A DNA stretch of 24,901 nucleotides from Chromera velia (Eukaryota > Sar > Chromeraceae), in contig JAHBMJ010001843.1 in assembly GCA_018398765.1 (NCBI GenBank), positions 1 through 24,901 on the forward strand. The letters are read 5' to 3'. Both the position numbers and the translations under genes were made by a program. Positions within the stretch are counted from its first letter, which is position 1. Each line of letters starts with the position of its first letter. Positions 1 to 10,886 of this stretch are shown piece after piece. The notes beneath the pieces are model-generated. The model was given only the letters and a program-made list of their open reading frames with translations. It ran no database searches and was not told the origin of the DNA.

Positions 1-20
1 CTTTCTCTCTCTCTCTCTCT
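1..20. repeat. (CT)n microsatellite at the window edge
   Basis: A simple CT dinucleotide run begins at the first base and may extend beyond the window. From here to about 450 I see no gene, only short frames without splice-site support. Confidence 0.8.
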
Positions 21-450
21 GTTTTCTCTCTCCCCTCCTCACATGAACACAGAGACAAAATGAGTGAGAAAGGGACGCGCAAATGCACAGAAGCATGCGA
101 ACGGAAACGCACACAAGAACTTCTTGCCCCAACCTTCTGATATCTTCTGAGGATCTCCTCCGTTTCCCTCTAAGACCGACATGCATGATGAAGAGATCAC
201 TAGCGGCGACGTAGAAACATTGAAGGGCCGGGAGAGTTAAATCGCAAAAGAGCAAAAACAAAACGCCCAATTCGGAAGTAGTGCGAAGTATTGATCGACC
301 AACCGATAGAAGACTTTCTCCTTGCCCCAAACTTTCCCGGAGTCGATTTCCTTCCCGGTGTGCTGTGTTGCGACTTGTCATTCGATTTTCCCTCCTGCAG
401 GAGAGACCGCCAACGCACACATGCACTCCAAAAGAAACATTACGCAGATC

Positions 451-938
<488 letters not shown>

Positions 939-948
939 CAGAAAGGGG

Positions 949-3081
949 TCACTTTTGATGAGGAGAAGCTGTGGCAAAAGCCTGCGAAGGGGGAAAAACT
1001 TCCTAGGCAGCATGAAAAAGAAGATTGACGAAACCAGTTTTTCGGCATGTGCACTCTCTTAAAGTGGGCCAAAATCACTCTCAGACTACCCACCTTCGAC
1101 GCTCCTTCGTTCTGCCTGCCCTTCGTCTGTGGCTCTGTGGCTCTAGAGCTGAGTGTTCCTGCAAGGAAGATAATTAAATAGAGCAAAAAAGTGTGATACA
1201 ATTGATGTACTCATCGAAGAGAAGGGTGTGGAGAGGTAAGCGGCGCTTGTGACTACTCGTACAAAATCTGAGAGGCTCTGAGTCGGAAAACAACTTATAC
1301 AGTGTCTTTGACTGTAACTTTGACAGATAGACAGTCTATCAGCTGCTGTCATTCCAGATGTGACGCTGCCCGGCTCACCTTCTCTCTTCACCACGCACTC
1401 CAGCGACACGAAAGGCTTTGCCGTGACCTCCGTTCCCTCAGGTTGCTCTTTCTTTGTTTTGGACTCGACTTTCGTCTTGAGGTGCGACTGCTGTCTCAGT
1501 GCGATGTCGAGCGCCTGCAAAGGAGGGGATGCAAAAAAAAAAGAGGGACAAGGGATCCATCCAGAAAAAAAAAAAAGTTCAACAGCACATATCATGAACG
1601 CCCACATAGCACAGCGTCACTATCAAGAGAGAATGAATCAGATCCCGACAGATATACTGGAGTCAACTTAATTGTTTCATCATTGACTGAACGTCATTGA
1701 AACGAAATAAGTGGATCATTCACGAGAAAGCAGAAAGTTTTAAACAAAAAGCAAGAACGAGGATTCAAAAAGGGGACACAGGAAAGAGAAATAACAGGAA
1801 GAGTGAACAAAACGGACCTCTGCCAGTCGTGAGTGAGAGGAGTTCACGTCAAGGGTCCTGGAAAGCCAATCCCTCCACTGTGCAAAGATTCTGAACACCA
1901 TGGCTTTGCTTCTCTCATGTGCTCCCATCTCCGGCCGCTGATTCAGAAAGATCTTCTGAAATCCATCCATCCACACGTCTTGATCCTCCCAACAGAAGTC
2001 AAGATCCATCTTCCGGAACGTAAAGTCGCCGAAAGACTTCACGATGCAGACGCAGCGAAGAATGATCTCCCCCAAACGTTTCCGATCTTCGGCATCCCTT
2101 TTCCTCTCCTCCTCGTCAACAGCCAAAGAAAAGACTTCTCGCACCACGTACTGGACGCAGTCAAAGACTTCCAATTTGACGGTTCAACTTGACCTGATGA
2201 TCATTTGCTCCTCCTCAGTCTCTTCCTTCTTGAGTCTCACCAAAAGGTCCCTGGTGATCATGTCAATCAGCCTGAGGGAGTCCACCACGTTGTGAGACTG
2301 CAGATCATATCTCTTCCGTCTGAGCTCCCTCTCCACAACCTTCATGCATCTCTCGACTGTCAGCGCGTGGTCTCTCAGATCGATCATGTTGAAACAGAGA
2401 CAGCAAAGGGCAGCAAGAACGCACACGTGGCCAGCCTCACCCCGGCGGATAACGAGGGCGAGCCGCCCAAAGTTCTCAACCACAGTCTGCCTCTGCAGGT
2501 GGATGGATTTCTGGAAAAGTTTTTCGGCGACGTCCAGGCAGGACTTGTCGGTCGCCGACTCGGAAGAATCTTTTGCACCGTCTTCGATGACCTCAATGAG
2601 CTCATTGGAGAGACAACTACCTCCAAACCAGAGTTCGGCGTGTTTTTCTATGTGGAGGTTCTTCTGATACTGCAACGATGCATATGCATGTTCATACAGA
2701 TGCACAGACACAGAGGTCATTGAGCATATGAAAATGCACCACCTATGCGGGTCACTGATTTCATGAATTGTTTTGATCGCGCCGTGGCGCACATCTCCGT
2801 CGACATGCACAGGCGTTCAGGCACTCTTACGTAAACAGATACAAACACATACATAGATGGGGCCAAGAGTTGCCAGGAATTTGCGGAGGGGTGTCAGAGA
2901 TTAAAACCAGGCATGCAGGACTGCAGCAGAGAAAGGAAGAACAGACCTCTGTGTATTCATAGTCTTCCATGTCAGGTTTGTTCTCTAGAAGGTACTTCCC
3001 CAGGATGTACCAGAACTTTTTTGCTGCTTCCGAGACAGTCGCACTTTTGTGCTGCACGAAGTCCCCAAGGCTAAACGGCAT
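949..3081 (-). CDS. Spliced gene of unknown function, six proposed exons, 373 residues
   Basis: I do not recognise the protein. Exons in transcript order are 2947-3081, 2241-2669, 1848-2150, 1379-1514, 1094-1158 and 949-1002. Every proposed intron is GT-AG, and the exon lengths (135, 429, 303, 136, 65, 54 nt) sum to 374 codons with matching phases. The start is the ATG at 3081 (MPFSLGDFVQ). Acceptors are CGTTGCAG before exon 2 and CTTTGCAG before exon 4. The product is largely helical and charged, with Cys-rich and Leu-rich segments around residues 110-140 and a Lys/Glu-rich C-terminal third; I see no signal peptide, membrane segment or catalytic motif. Exons 2 and 3 could instead be one exon (1848-2669), but it would then contain an in-frame TGA at 2184-2186; a 90-nt GT-AG intron (2151-2240) removes it in phase. 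The last two exons are the weakest part of the model. Confidence 0.6.
2686..2737. repeat. Degenerate hairpin element near a 3' splice site
   Basis: An imperfect inverted pair, with the left arm beginning GCATGTTCATACAG (2686-2699) and the right arm reading GCATTTTCATATGC on the minus strand (2724-2737). It lies in intron 1 of the unknown gene, about 17 bp upstream of the acceptor at 2670. The arms resemble those of the hairpins in the eIF4A and RPS28 introns. No flanking duplication is visible here, so it may be an old copy. Confidence 0.45.
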
Positions 3082-5837
3082 GCTTCCAGGAGAAAAAATT
3101 CAATCAACTGTCGCAAAATAGGCAAGTCTGCATGAAACACCGAAATCAAGCAACGCGTTGGAGAGCCGATCTCTCAGAGTCAGAGACATTCGGTTTTTGC
3201 CTCAGTTGATCTGCATTCTTTGTGGTGCGCTGAACAAGCCTCTTTTGTGCTCTTATGTGCTCTTCTCATGACCGACGAATCTCGTCTTTCGAGCTGGTGT
3301 CCCCGTCTATCTGAATTTGTTGTATGAATTGAAATCCGACACATCAGACGTTTGCATTCCCTCTTCGCGCGACCTTGCCTGACAGAATCCCGCGTCGGCC
3401 GTGGCCCGCGGGCCCGGCCGGTCCATATCGCACGCGCCGCCCGGGATGCATGCATGTGCATGCATGCATGCCAGGGCCAGAAAATCTGGCTGCCTGGCGG
3501 TTTCAAGGCGCGCGGTTTTACTACATTGCATGGGGCTGCATGAAGCATCATGAAGCGACGGACCACACTGAGCCGCGATCTTTCGACATGTTTGCGGTCC
3601 AACGGCTATTAAAGCAATATTAATATATTGATATATACTCTTCCCTGCTCATGAGTCCACCGGATCCACTTATTAATATAGCTGCTGCAGACTGACGGAT
3701 CACGATCTGTCTCCGTCTTTCCTTGTTTGAGGAAGCTTTTACGTCTTCCTCCTTTCAGTCGGCCCGGCCGTTGCTTTGGAAGCAACATCGATAACCTGCC
3801 CATACCTGTCAATTCTTTACGGTTTCGTCGGCCAAGAACCCATCCTCTCTTTTGCAGCCGCAGCCTTCCCACAATTCTGCAGTTGAGCCGAGAATTCTTG
3901 CATTTCCATTGTGGATATGGGCGGTCTCTCTAAGCGCGTCGTTGCCAGCTTCCTGTATATATAGCTGGGCGCCGTCGTCACTCAACCTATCAGATATTAT
4001 TTAGGTCAGCGCATGACAAAAGCCTGTTTCTCTTCTTCAGCATAAGAATCCTCTCTTTCCTTCCCGTGGTCGAACAACGCTTGACAAAACAACACCTCCA
4101 TCCTTACCCTGAATGTTGCTCAATGAATCTTGACCCCTCTGAGTTTGTTCTGTCCGCATGCCTGTTGTCTCTCTTCCTTGGTTTACAGCAGCAAGGAGCC
4201 TTCTTCTTCGCCCGGCTTGCGCTTCATAACCTTAGAGAAGCAACAATCTCTCTTAATCCTACAGGTTAGTGCGGGCTCAACACGGTTTGTTTGTTCTACC
4301 CCAACTACGCCACGTCTGCAGAACAGAGAGGCATTAGACCTCGGTCCTTCACAAGCTGCTCCATACAAGTTTGGCTGGCTTTCACAGGCGTTGGTAAAGA
4401 AGGGTTTCCAATCGGTAAATGTATTAGCTGACTACTGATGCAGGGTTTCTGATGGATATCTTCCTTTTTCGATCGATCACCGATCCCCGATCAAGAAGGT
4501 AAAGGCATGGCTGCCTTGCCTTTGCATATAATCGATGGTCACGTTTTGCTTGGTCTTCGATCTTTCCCTCCCACTGAAACTCCCATGACTGATTGGGAGT
4601 CGCAGCGATTCATTTATAACTCTCTTCAATCTGTGCATATGGTGTGTTGCTTGCCTGCCTCATCCCCCGACCTTCTCCTTTCTGCCTGCTTGCATTTGTT
4701 TGATCGGAGTCGAACCTCTGATGACCAAGCTTTGAGGCCTTGGCGTTTTAGTGGGCGGCGCTGCATGGCGGTGGAGGGACCCGAACGCGCCCCGCGATGC
4801 CTCATCCATCCAAGTGGGTGTGGGCCTTTCAACTTTTCTCCGTTCTCTTTCTCTTTTCTTTTCTTCTTCTCTCGCCTCTATTCCTAGTTTCTTTATGCAA
4901 TAGTAGGCGTGAGTACTTAAAAAGAATCGAGCTGTGTGTACTGTCCCGTAGACTTCTTTCTTCTGTTTCATTTCTGTGTCTGAAAGTCCTTTTGCTCAAA
5001 ACAGCCACACTCTTTATCTGTTGAGTTATTTCTGATACGACCGCTTGTCTTTCTTCTTCTCCTCTGCTTCTTGCCCTCCTATCTGTACATATGCAGTCAG
5101 AAGGAGACGTACCGGCAAAGAGGCCCAGGAGAGGGTCAAGGAGTATAGAAGAGAATCCCTGGAAGCTCACACATCAGATTCAGAATGCGATGAGCTGCAT
5201 CATGCAGACTCATTTGTTGAACACGCACGGAGTTGGACTTCAGAGGAGAGCCTCAGGGGCACAGCCAAAATCCTAACAACCTGAAATAAGCACTTCATCC
5301 ACCGCTGCAGTGAAGCATGAAACAAGTCGAGGAAGGTAAAAAGAAAAAAACGTAGGAGCTGCATTAGAATAGCAGAACCGAGCAGAGGAAGGGAAGGGGG
5401 TTGTTTTTTTCATACGGATAGTACTGGAAGTTGACGGTGGGTCCTCTTGAAGTTGTGGGGAGTGAGGGTCGGACTGTCTGACTGACTGATTAAGTGATTT
5501 GAATGGAGAAAAGAAAGGGGAAAGAGAGCCTGCATTCAGAGCCGTTCGTCTCTCCTCTCTGCTGTCTCTAGCAAAAAAGGAAAGAAAGGAAGTCGGCATG
5601 AGTGACGGCATTCACCTCGATCTGTCTGGGTGTTTGCCTCACTTCTTTAATTTTATGTTTACAGCCCTGTCGAATGTCTGCAAGGAGAGAAGAAAGAAGG
5701 CGCAACTCCATGTATTACCGTCTCCTGCATTCATTCAGTCGTCCTAGTGTGGACTTCTGCGGGTCCATTCACCAATCAGATAGGGAACAGGGGAAAAGGG
5801 GGGCGGGGGGAGGTTCGCAAGTTTCTCTATTGCTTTG

Positions 5838-5908
<71 letters not shown>

Positions 5909-7799
5909 TATGTGTGTGTTATTAGTGAGTGAGTGAGTGATCGTTAGGTTTGTGGATGTGCTTTTCCCTCTTTCAATCCTTTCTCTTCTTCCTTTCTTGT
6001 CGTTTTTTGTGCTTGCTGTCTAACTGACTTCCCGAAAGAAAGACCATGCGAGACGATCTACGCTTCTCCGGGTATGTGTTGCACTCGTCTTCTATTTCTG
6101 TGTGCCTGTGTGAAAGTGAAAGATGAAAGAGAAAAGGGTGGGGGGGAGAGCAGCGTAGGAGAATGATGGCATTCTTCCTTTCGTTTGTGATTGTCTCTCT
6201 TTCATCTGATACAGCAAAAACATGCACCCACATTCATCGCACTGGGGGGGGGATGCCTTACTCTCGTTACTTGGTAAGCACCGTTGTTCTTTCTGTCCCC
6301 TGCAGCCCTCCTTCCCCCATTCGATTTCTTCCATGAATTTTTAGCAGACTGGAAGGAAGGAAAACAGATGGAGGCGGCCTCGCCTTCCTTCACGAGTTGC
6401 AGGTGAAGTTGTTCTGGAGAGGGAAGAGAAGAGAAGTACACAGGTGGTCCTTCTTTTTCTTTCTCTTCTTCATTCGCAGAACACTTCAACATCTTTGTTA
6501 TTCGCGCCTTTTGCCTTCTGTCGGGCACTCGTGACCGAGCAAGCAAGCACGCAAGCAGCGCAGGAGAGGAGAGAGTGAAGGAAGGAAGGAGCATGAGCTC
6601 GATAAACAGTTGAGGAATTCGCTCCTAGATGGCTAGAGAAAAGGAAGGAGGCAGCAATCTGCCGATTTGGTGTATGGCTAGCCCTCCTTATCTTTTCCTT
6701 AAGCTTTTGTTCCGTCCTTCTGCGTGCGGAGTGTATATCTTTCTTGCTTTTCTTCCTGCCCTGTTCTCTTTTTGTCTTCTTTATCATGATCATGGTCACG
6801 AATCTCTCCTCTCCTCTCCTCTCTTTTTCACTGGTTTAGATGAATTCAATGAAGAAGAAAAAGGTCGATGCGGTCTACATGTGTGTCAATCAGCTTGATT
6901 TTCCTTCTTCCTCTGCTCTTTCTTTCTTTCCTTCTGTCTCTCTTTCGTCTGTTGCTGAGGTTTCCTTTTTCTTCTGTCTTGTTTTGCATGTGTGTTCTTC
7001 CTTTGGCTGCTCTGTTGTCGGCTGGATTGCCTCATGGCCCGCTGGCTGGGTCTTCGTGTCTGCGTGTCCATCATCTTTCATCTGTGTACGAAACGAAAAA
7101 GAAAAACGATTGGGGGGTGACCAGAGCAACAAGTGAGCGGCGGTTCCGTCCAGACTGCATTTGTAAAGAGGGGGGCAGTTCTCGGCCTCCAGCGGAAAGG
7201 GAACGAAAAAAGGAAAAAAGGAAATCTGAAGACGCTTTAACGGTACGAATTTCAAACAGGGGACAAAGAGGGGGAAGGGGGGGAGAGGGCGACGGGCTAC
7301 GATGTGAGCCTGTTTGCGTATGGTTACTGGATAGCCTGTTTGTTGGAGAGTTTGTCGAAGGGATGCAAAAAAATGAGAAAGTAAGTCAAAAAGAGGGTGA
7401 GAAACAAAGAGGTAGATTGACTGATCGAATGACGGGGCGTCATTCGGTCGTGCCCTCCCGCCATTCTGGTTTTGGTAGAAAATGAAAGAAGTCTGAAGGC
7501 CGATAGAGGAATATGTCAGAGGTTTGTTCCCTTCCAGCTACTGCTGGTGAGGGTCCACTGAGGGAGAGGGAGCTAACAAAAGGAGAGGCAGGAAGCGGCC
7601 TTTCCTCTCTTCTGACAGGCGGACAAGAAGAGCTCGAGTCGGGAATTCACGAAGTCGGAAGCCCTGCAGACTTCTGGATGAGGAAGAAGTGGCATGCAAC
7701 TAAGGCTGGTGCCAAGGGAGCTAGTAGTGGTTCTATCAATACCTGCCGACAAGCTTGTCTTAGAGTTTGTCTTTTCTCTGCCCCTGTTGCATAGCGTGC
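3082..7799. other. About 4.7 kb without a supportable gene
   Basis: Upstream of the unknown gene lie a CG-rich stretch (3390-3480) with GCATGC runs, a TATA-like TGTATATATAG at about 3954, and then pyrimidine-rich DNA. Short exon-like pieces with plausible splice sites occur at 4189-4264 (acceptor TTTACAG, donor GTTAGT) and from about 5097 (acceptor ATATGCAG), but I cannot link them into a convincing gene. From 6890 to 7130 the sequence is CT-rich low complexity. No RNA gene was recognised. Confidence 0.5.
5838..5942. repeat. (CT)n-(TG)n-(GAGT)n microsatellite
   Basis: A CT run (about 5840-5869) passes directly into a TG run (about 5869-5918) and then into a short GAGT tetranucleotide run. 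There is no coding support on either strand. Confidence 0.9.
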
Positions 7800-7981
7800 T
7801 GGTAATCTCTTATACTGCTATGCGAACCACGCAGCGCTTCTAGGAGCACTTATAGTAGCGGCTTACTCCATTGCAGGTATTAAAAAACAGTTTAAAAGCC
7901 AGAACCCCTCATGGTAGAAACAGTTTTAAAAACATTTGAATTCGCTGACTTAATTAGCTATGAGTCTACTTATAAGCATAT

Positions 7982-8605
7982 AACTGGTTATAACTAGTTA
8001 TTCGCTAAGGGGGGGGTCCGGGGGGGCGCAGCCCCCCTGGATACTACATTGACACAATGATACTAGGCATTGTCACTAGTATTGAGACTTTAGCATTAAC
8101 ATACAGTGTATATGACAGTTATCCATTTCTGATCTATTTTATAAATCTTACGTTTGAGTCTTTTCTCACTGATTCAGAATTAAGACTTAGATTTTTATCG
8201 TTCTTTTATTATATTGCTGAAACCCTCGCCGCCCTCGCTGTCAAGTCGGTCAAGACCTAGGTCAAGACTCAAGGCAATTAATATTTTTATGCATGCAATC
8301 AATGTGCTGCATGCATGCATGAATATGCATACAAATCTGAAATTTTCAATCGCCTCTCCTCGATCTATATGGAGCAAAACAGCCGAGCGCGCGGATTATG
8401 TGCGTAAGCATGCAGCCTATTATTATAATGAAATGATTTTTGCGCCACACTTTCAACATTAGGAAAACATCATAATATATGTGCAATATAATAATCTCAT
8501 ACTACCTGTAATGACCATACCTTAAAACGCTCTTACAGAAGTCTTTGACTAGTCCAAAACACGTTTCCAGACTGGTCAATAACTAGTTACCAACTAGCCA
8601 GTTAC
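7982..8605. repeat. Inverted repeat pair, possible second MITE
   Basis: The left arm (7982-8003), read on the minus strand, begins AATAACTAGTTA and ends in ACCAGTTA. The right arm (8579-8605) begins with the same 12 bases and ends in GCCAGTTA, with a few extra bases between. The arms are about 575 bp apart. I found no target duplication immediately outside them, so element boundaries are uncertain. Confidence 0.4.
8017..8041. other. GC-rich hairpin in AT-rich DNA
   Basis: A nearly perfect palindrome, TCCGGGGGGG pairing with CCCCCCTGGA around a short GCA-containing loop, preceded by a further G run at 8009-8016. It stands out strongly from the AT-rich surroundings. It could fold in DNA or RNA; no function can be assigned. 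Confidence 0.6.
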
Positions 8606-8869
8606 AACTTTTTAGTTCCCAAATCAGCTAGCTAGCTAGCTAGATAATTTAACAACTTAGATTGGAGCTCTAATAGCTAGTTGTTACATGTATTATATAT
8701 GCATGTATGGTGTTACATTGGTGGGGAGTAATCATTATTAATGTGCATGGATGTATGATGCAAAGCGGACGCCGGACGTCAAACAACTAGCATACAGGTC
8801 TAACACAATATAATCCAGGTACTAATCCTCTAATCTTATATGTAATAAAAAACTAGGTAATGCCAGGGG

Positions 8870-9511
8870 TAGTGACCATGTTTGATTTGATTATATTTGA
8901 TTTGATTTGATTTGATTTGATTTGAGCTTCAACCTCAAATATTTGATATTTGAGGTAAGATTTGAGGTTAACCTCTTAGGGTTCCTCACTGAGTCACTAA
9001 CTTACTGTCACTCTGATCATTTTTTTCATGACAATAGTTATCAGAACATTTCTGATGTGTGTTTCAAAAATTTAAAAAAAAATATATAAAATTATAACTT
9101 ATCAGTTGCATAAAAAAAATATGCCTGTGTGACAGTGTACATACACTAGTCACTGAGACTCACTCTAGTACTAATAGAGATTAAGAATTGATAGATTTAA
9201 AATTGCATATGACTTGTTGTTGATACGATAAAGTTAGAGCACGTACCAAAATTGAGGTGACAATCACTCAGCTTTATATTTTTTTTGCGTACCCGGCTCT
9301 AAAAACAAATGCCTCTTTCTTCCCGTTCGACCCTGTCGGATTGTGTGACATGTCTTTATATTTGAGGTTGAAAGTCATATTGATCAAATATTTGATCATA
9401 TTTAATAGGTCTTTAAACACTAGGTCCTCCCTAACTGGATATTTGATTTGAGCTTAAGCCCTACCTCAAATCAAATCAAATTAAATCAAATCAAATCAAA
9501 CATGGTCACTA
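8870..9511. mobile_element. Non-autonomous DNA transposon (hAT-like MITE), 642 bp
   Basis: Both ends begin TAGTGACCATG and are perfectly inverted for 23 bp (8870-8892 with 9489-9511), followed by subterminal TTTGA pentamer arrays on both sides. The flanks carry an identical 8-bp direct repeat GCCAGGGG at 8862-8869 and 9512-9519, a clear target-site duplication. Inside there are short palindromes near both ends (around 8934-8957 and 9382-9397) and no transposase-sized frame. An 8-bp target duplication is typical of the hAT superfamily, and hAT ends often start C/TAGNG, so hAT is the best family guess. The identical target duplication suggests a fairly recent insertion. Confidence 0.85.
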
Positions 9512-9519
9512 GCCAGGGG

Positions 9520-10852
9520 GATAGTGATACACCTAGAATTCTACTTAATTCTTAGATCGTATAAACCTTTTCTAGGCAGTGGACCGCGGGAGGTACCCAA
9601 AACATAAATCCTATCTTAGCCTACAAATCCTTAACTACCTGAAGAGTGAATCTAGGAGTGAATGAAGAGGCCGTCCATTCTGATATTGAGCCAGACAGCT
9701 TTAAACCTAGCTTTAAGCACTTTTTAGTCACTTAAATTCAATTTATTTTTTCTCTGTTTTTTTATCTGAATTTGATGATGATGTGCAGGTATAATTGGAA
9801 TGTATGTTTCAAATAACGTGTATTTTGATCAGTCAATTTGACTGAATTAGGAAGCACTGGCACCACTAGATCTGACAGTGCGGTACTGGCGCCGTGTGGC
9901 GGTTCCTTTCTTTCAGCCAGCTCAAGCCCAGCTGGGAACACGCTCAAGAACAAAGACTCACAAGCATGCAGAAGGAAGGAGAAAAAAGTGATGCACGCAG
10001 GTCCGCAGTCTTGACGGAACATGTACGAGAAAAAAGTCAAATAACGCCAAAGAGGAAAGTTCCAGGGAGGGAGTCGTCAGACGAGGGAGGGAAGAGCTTG
10101 ACAGGAAAGATCGAGGCTAGACCGGACGAAACGCCAATGAATGAATTCAAAAGACGGAGGAAGGGAAAAAGTTTGCGAGCAGACGAGACGGGACAGACAG
10201 TATCAATCACGTGAGTATGTGAGGTAGTTGAGACTGTGTTTGTGGTCTTCAGTCACAAGTCATGTATGAAATGACTGGTCGTACGATTCATTGAGTGGGT
10301 GGCACAGCTCTGCCGCGGCTCGTTGTGGCACCACGCGCACGAAGCTGTGCTCGAAAAAGGTGAGAAGGCAAAGCAACCATATGCCTTACCTACCAAACCA
10401 ACTCAATCCATACACGCAAGCTGACTGCCTCACCCAAATCGGTAGGTGTAGTGGCCGGTGTCCTGCGGAACGACTGAGGGTCTCGAATGTGAGGAAGACG
10501 GAAGGGGGAAAGGGAAAACGTGTATGTGGAAGTGAAGAAATGGACGCCAAATGGAGTGATTCAATCGAAGGGATGGACGGGTCGATGCATGGACTGCGAT
10601 GATGACTGCACAAACGTCCATTTAGCTGTCTGCACATGTCTGTCTGTGTGCTTACGTGTCTGTTTGCACGCACGTTCCAGTGTCCAAACGCATGTATGTC
10701 CACGAATTCACATGAGAGAGCGATAATTGAATGGGTGCATGGGTGCTGTTTCTCGGCATGACCATGTGATGGGTATGAAAGAGGGGGGGAGAAGACAAAT
10801 TCAGATGAAGTTGAATTCCGTCTTTCTTTCTGTCTTTCTTACTTACTTTCGG

Positions 10853-10886
<34 letters not shown>

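Larger units (their letters stand above)
7800..8869. other. AT-rich island, left part
   Basis: Base composition changes sharply from the surrounding DNA to AT-rich sequence with many TAACTAG, CTAGCTAG and TTAATT motifs. No coding frame is convincing. The stretch holds a GC hairpin (8017-8041) and a long-range inverted repeat (7982-8003 with 8579-8605). This is most likely transposon-derived DNA. Confidence 0.55.

Noticed and set aside
4189-4498. Three small exon-like pieces (4189-4264, 4322-4393, 4444-4498) with compatible phases
   Set aside because: The implied introns would be only 57 and 50 nt and the protein is unrecognised; chance splice motifs are likely.
4695-4725. GAGGTTCGACTCC on the minus strand, like a tRNA T-loop
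   Set aside because: The T stem does not pair and there is no D-arm, anticodon arm or acceptor stem at the right spacing.
5097-5284. Open plus-strand stretch after an ATATGCAG acceptor
   Set aside because: Two frames are open and no upstream exon or homology decides between them.
7513-7794. 93-codon plus-strand frame
   Set aside because: No recognised motif, no splice context, composition like the background.
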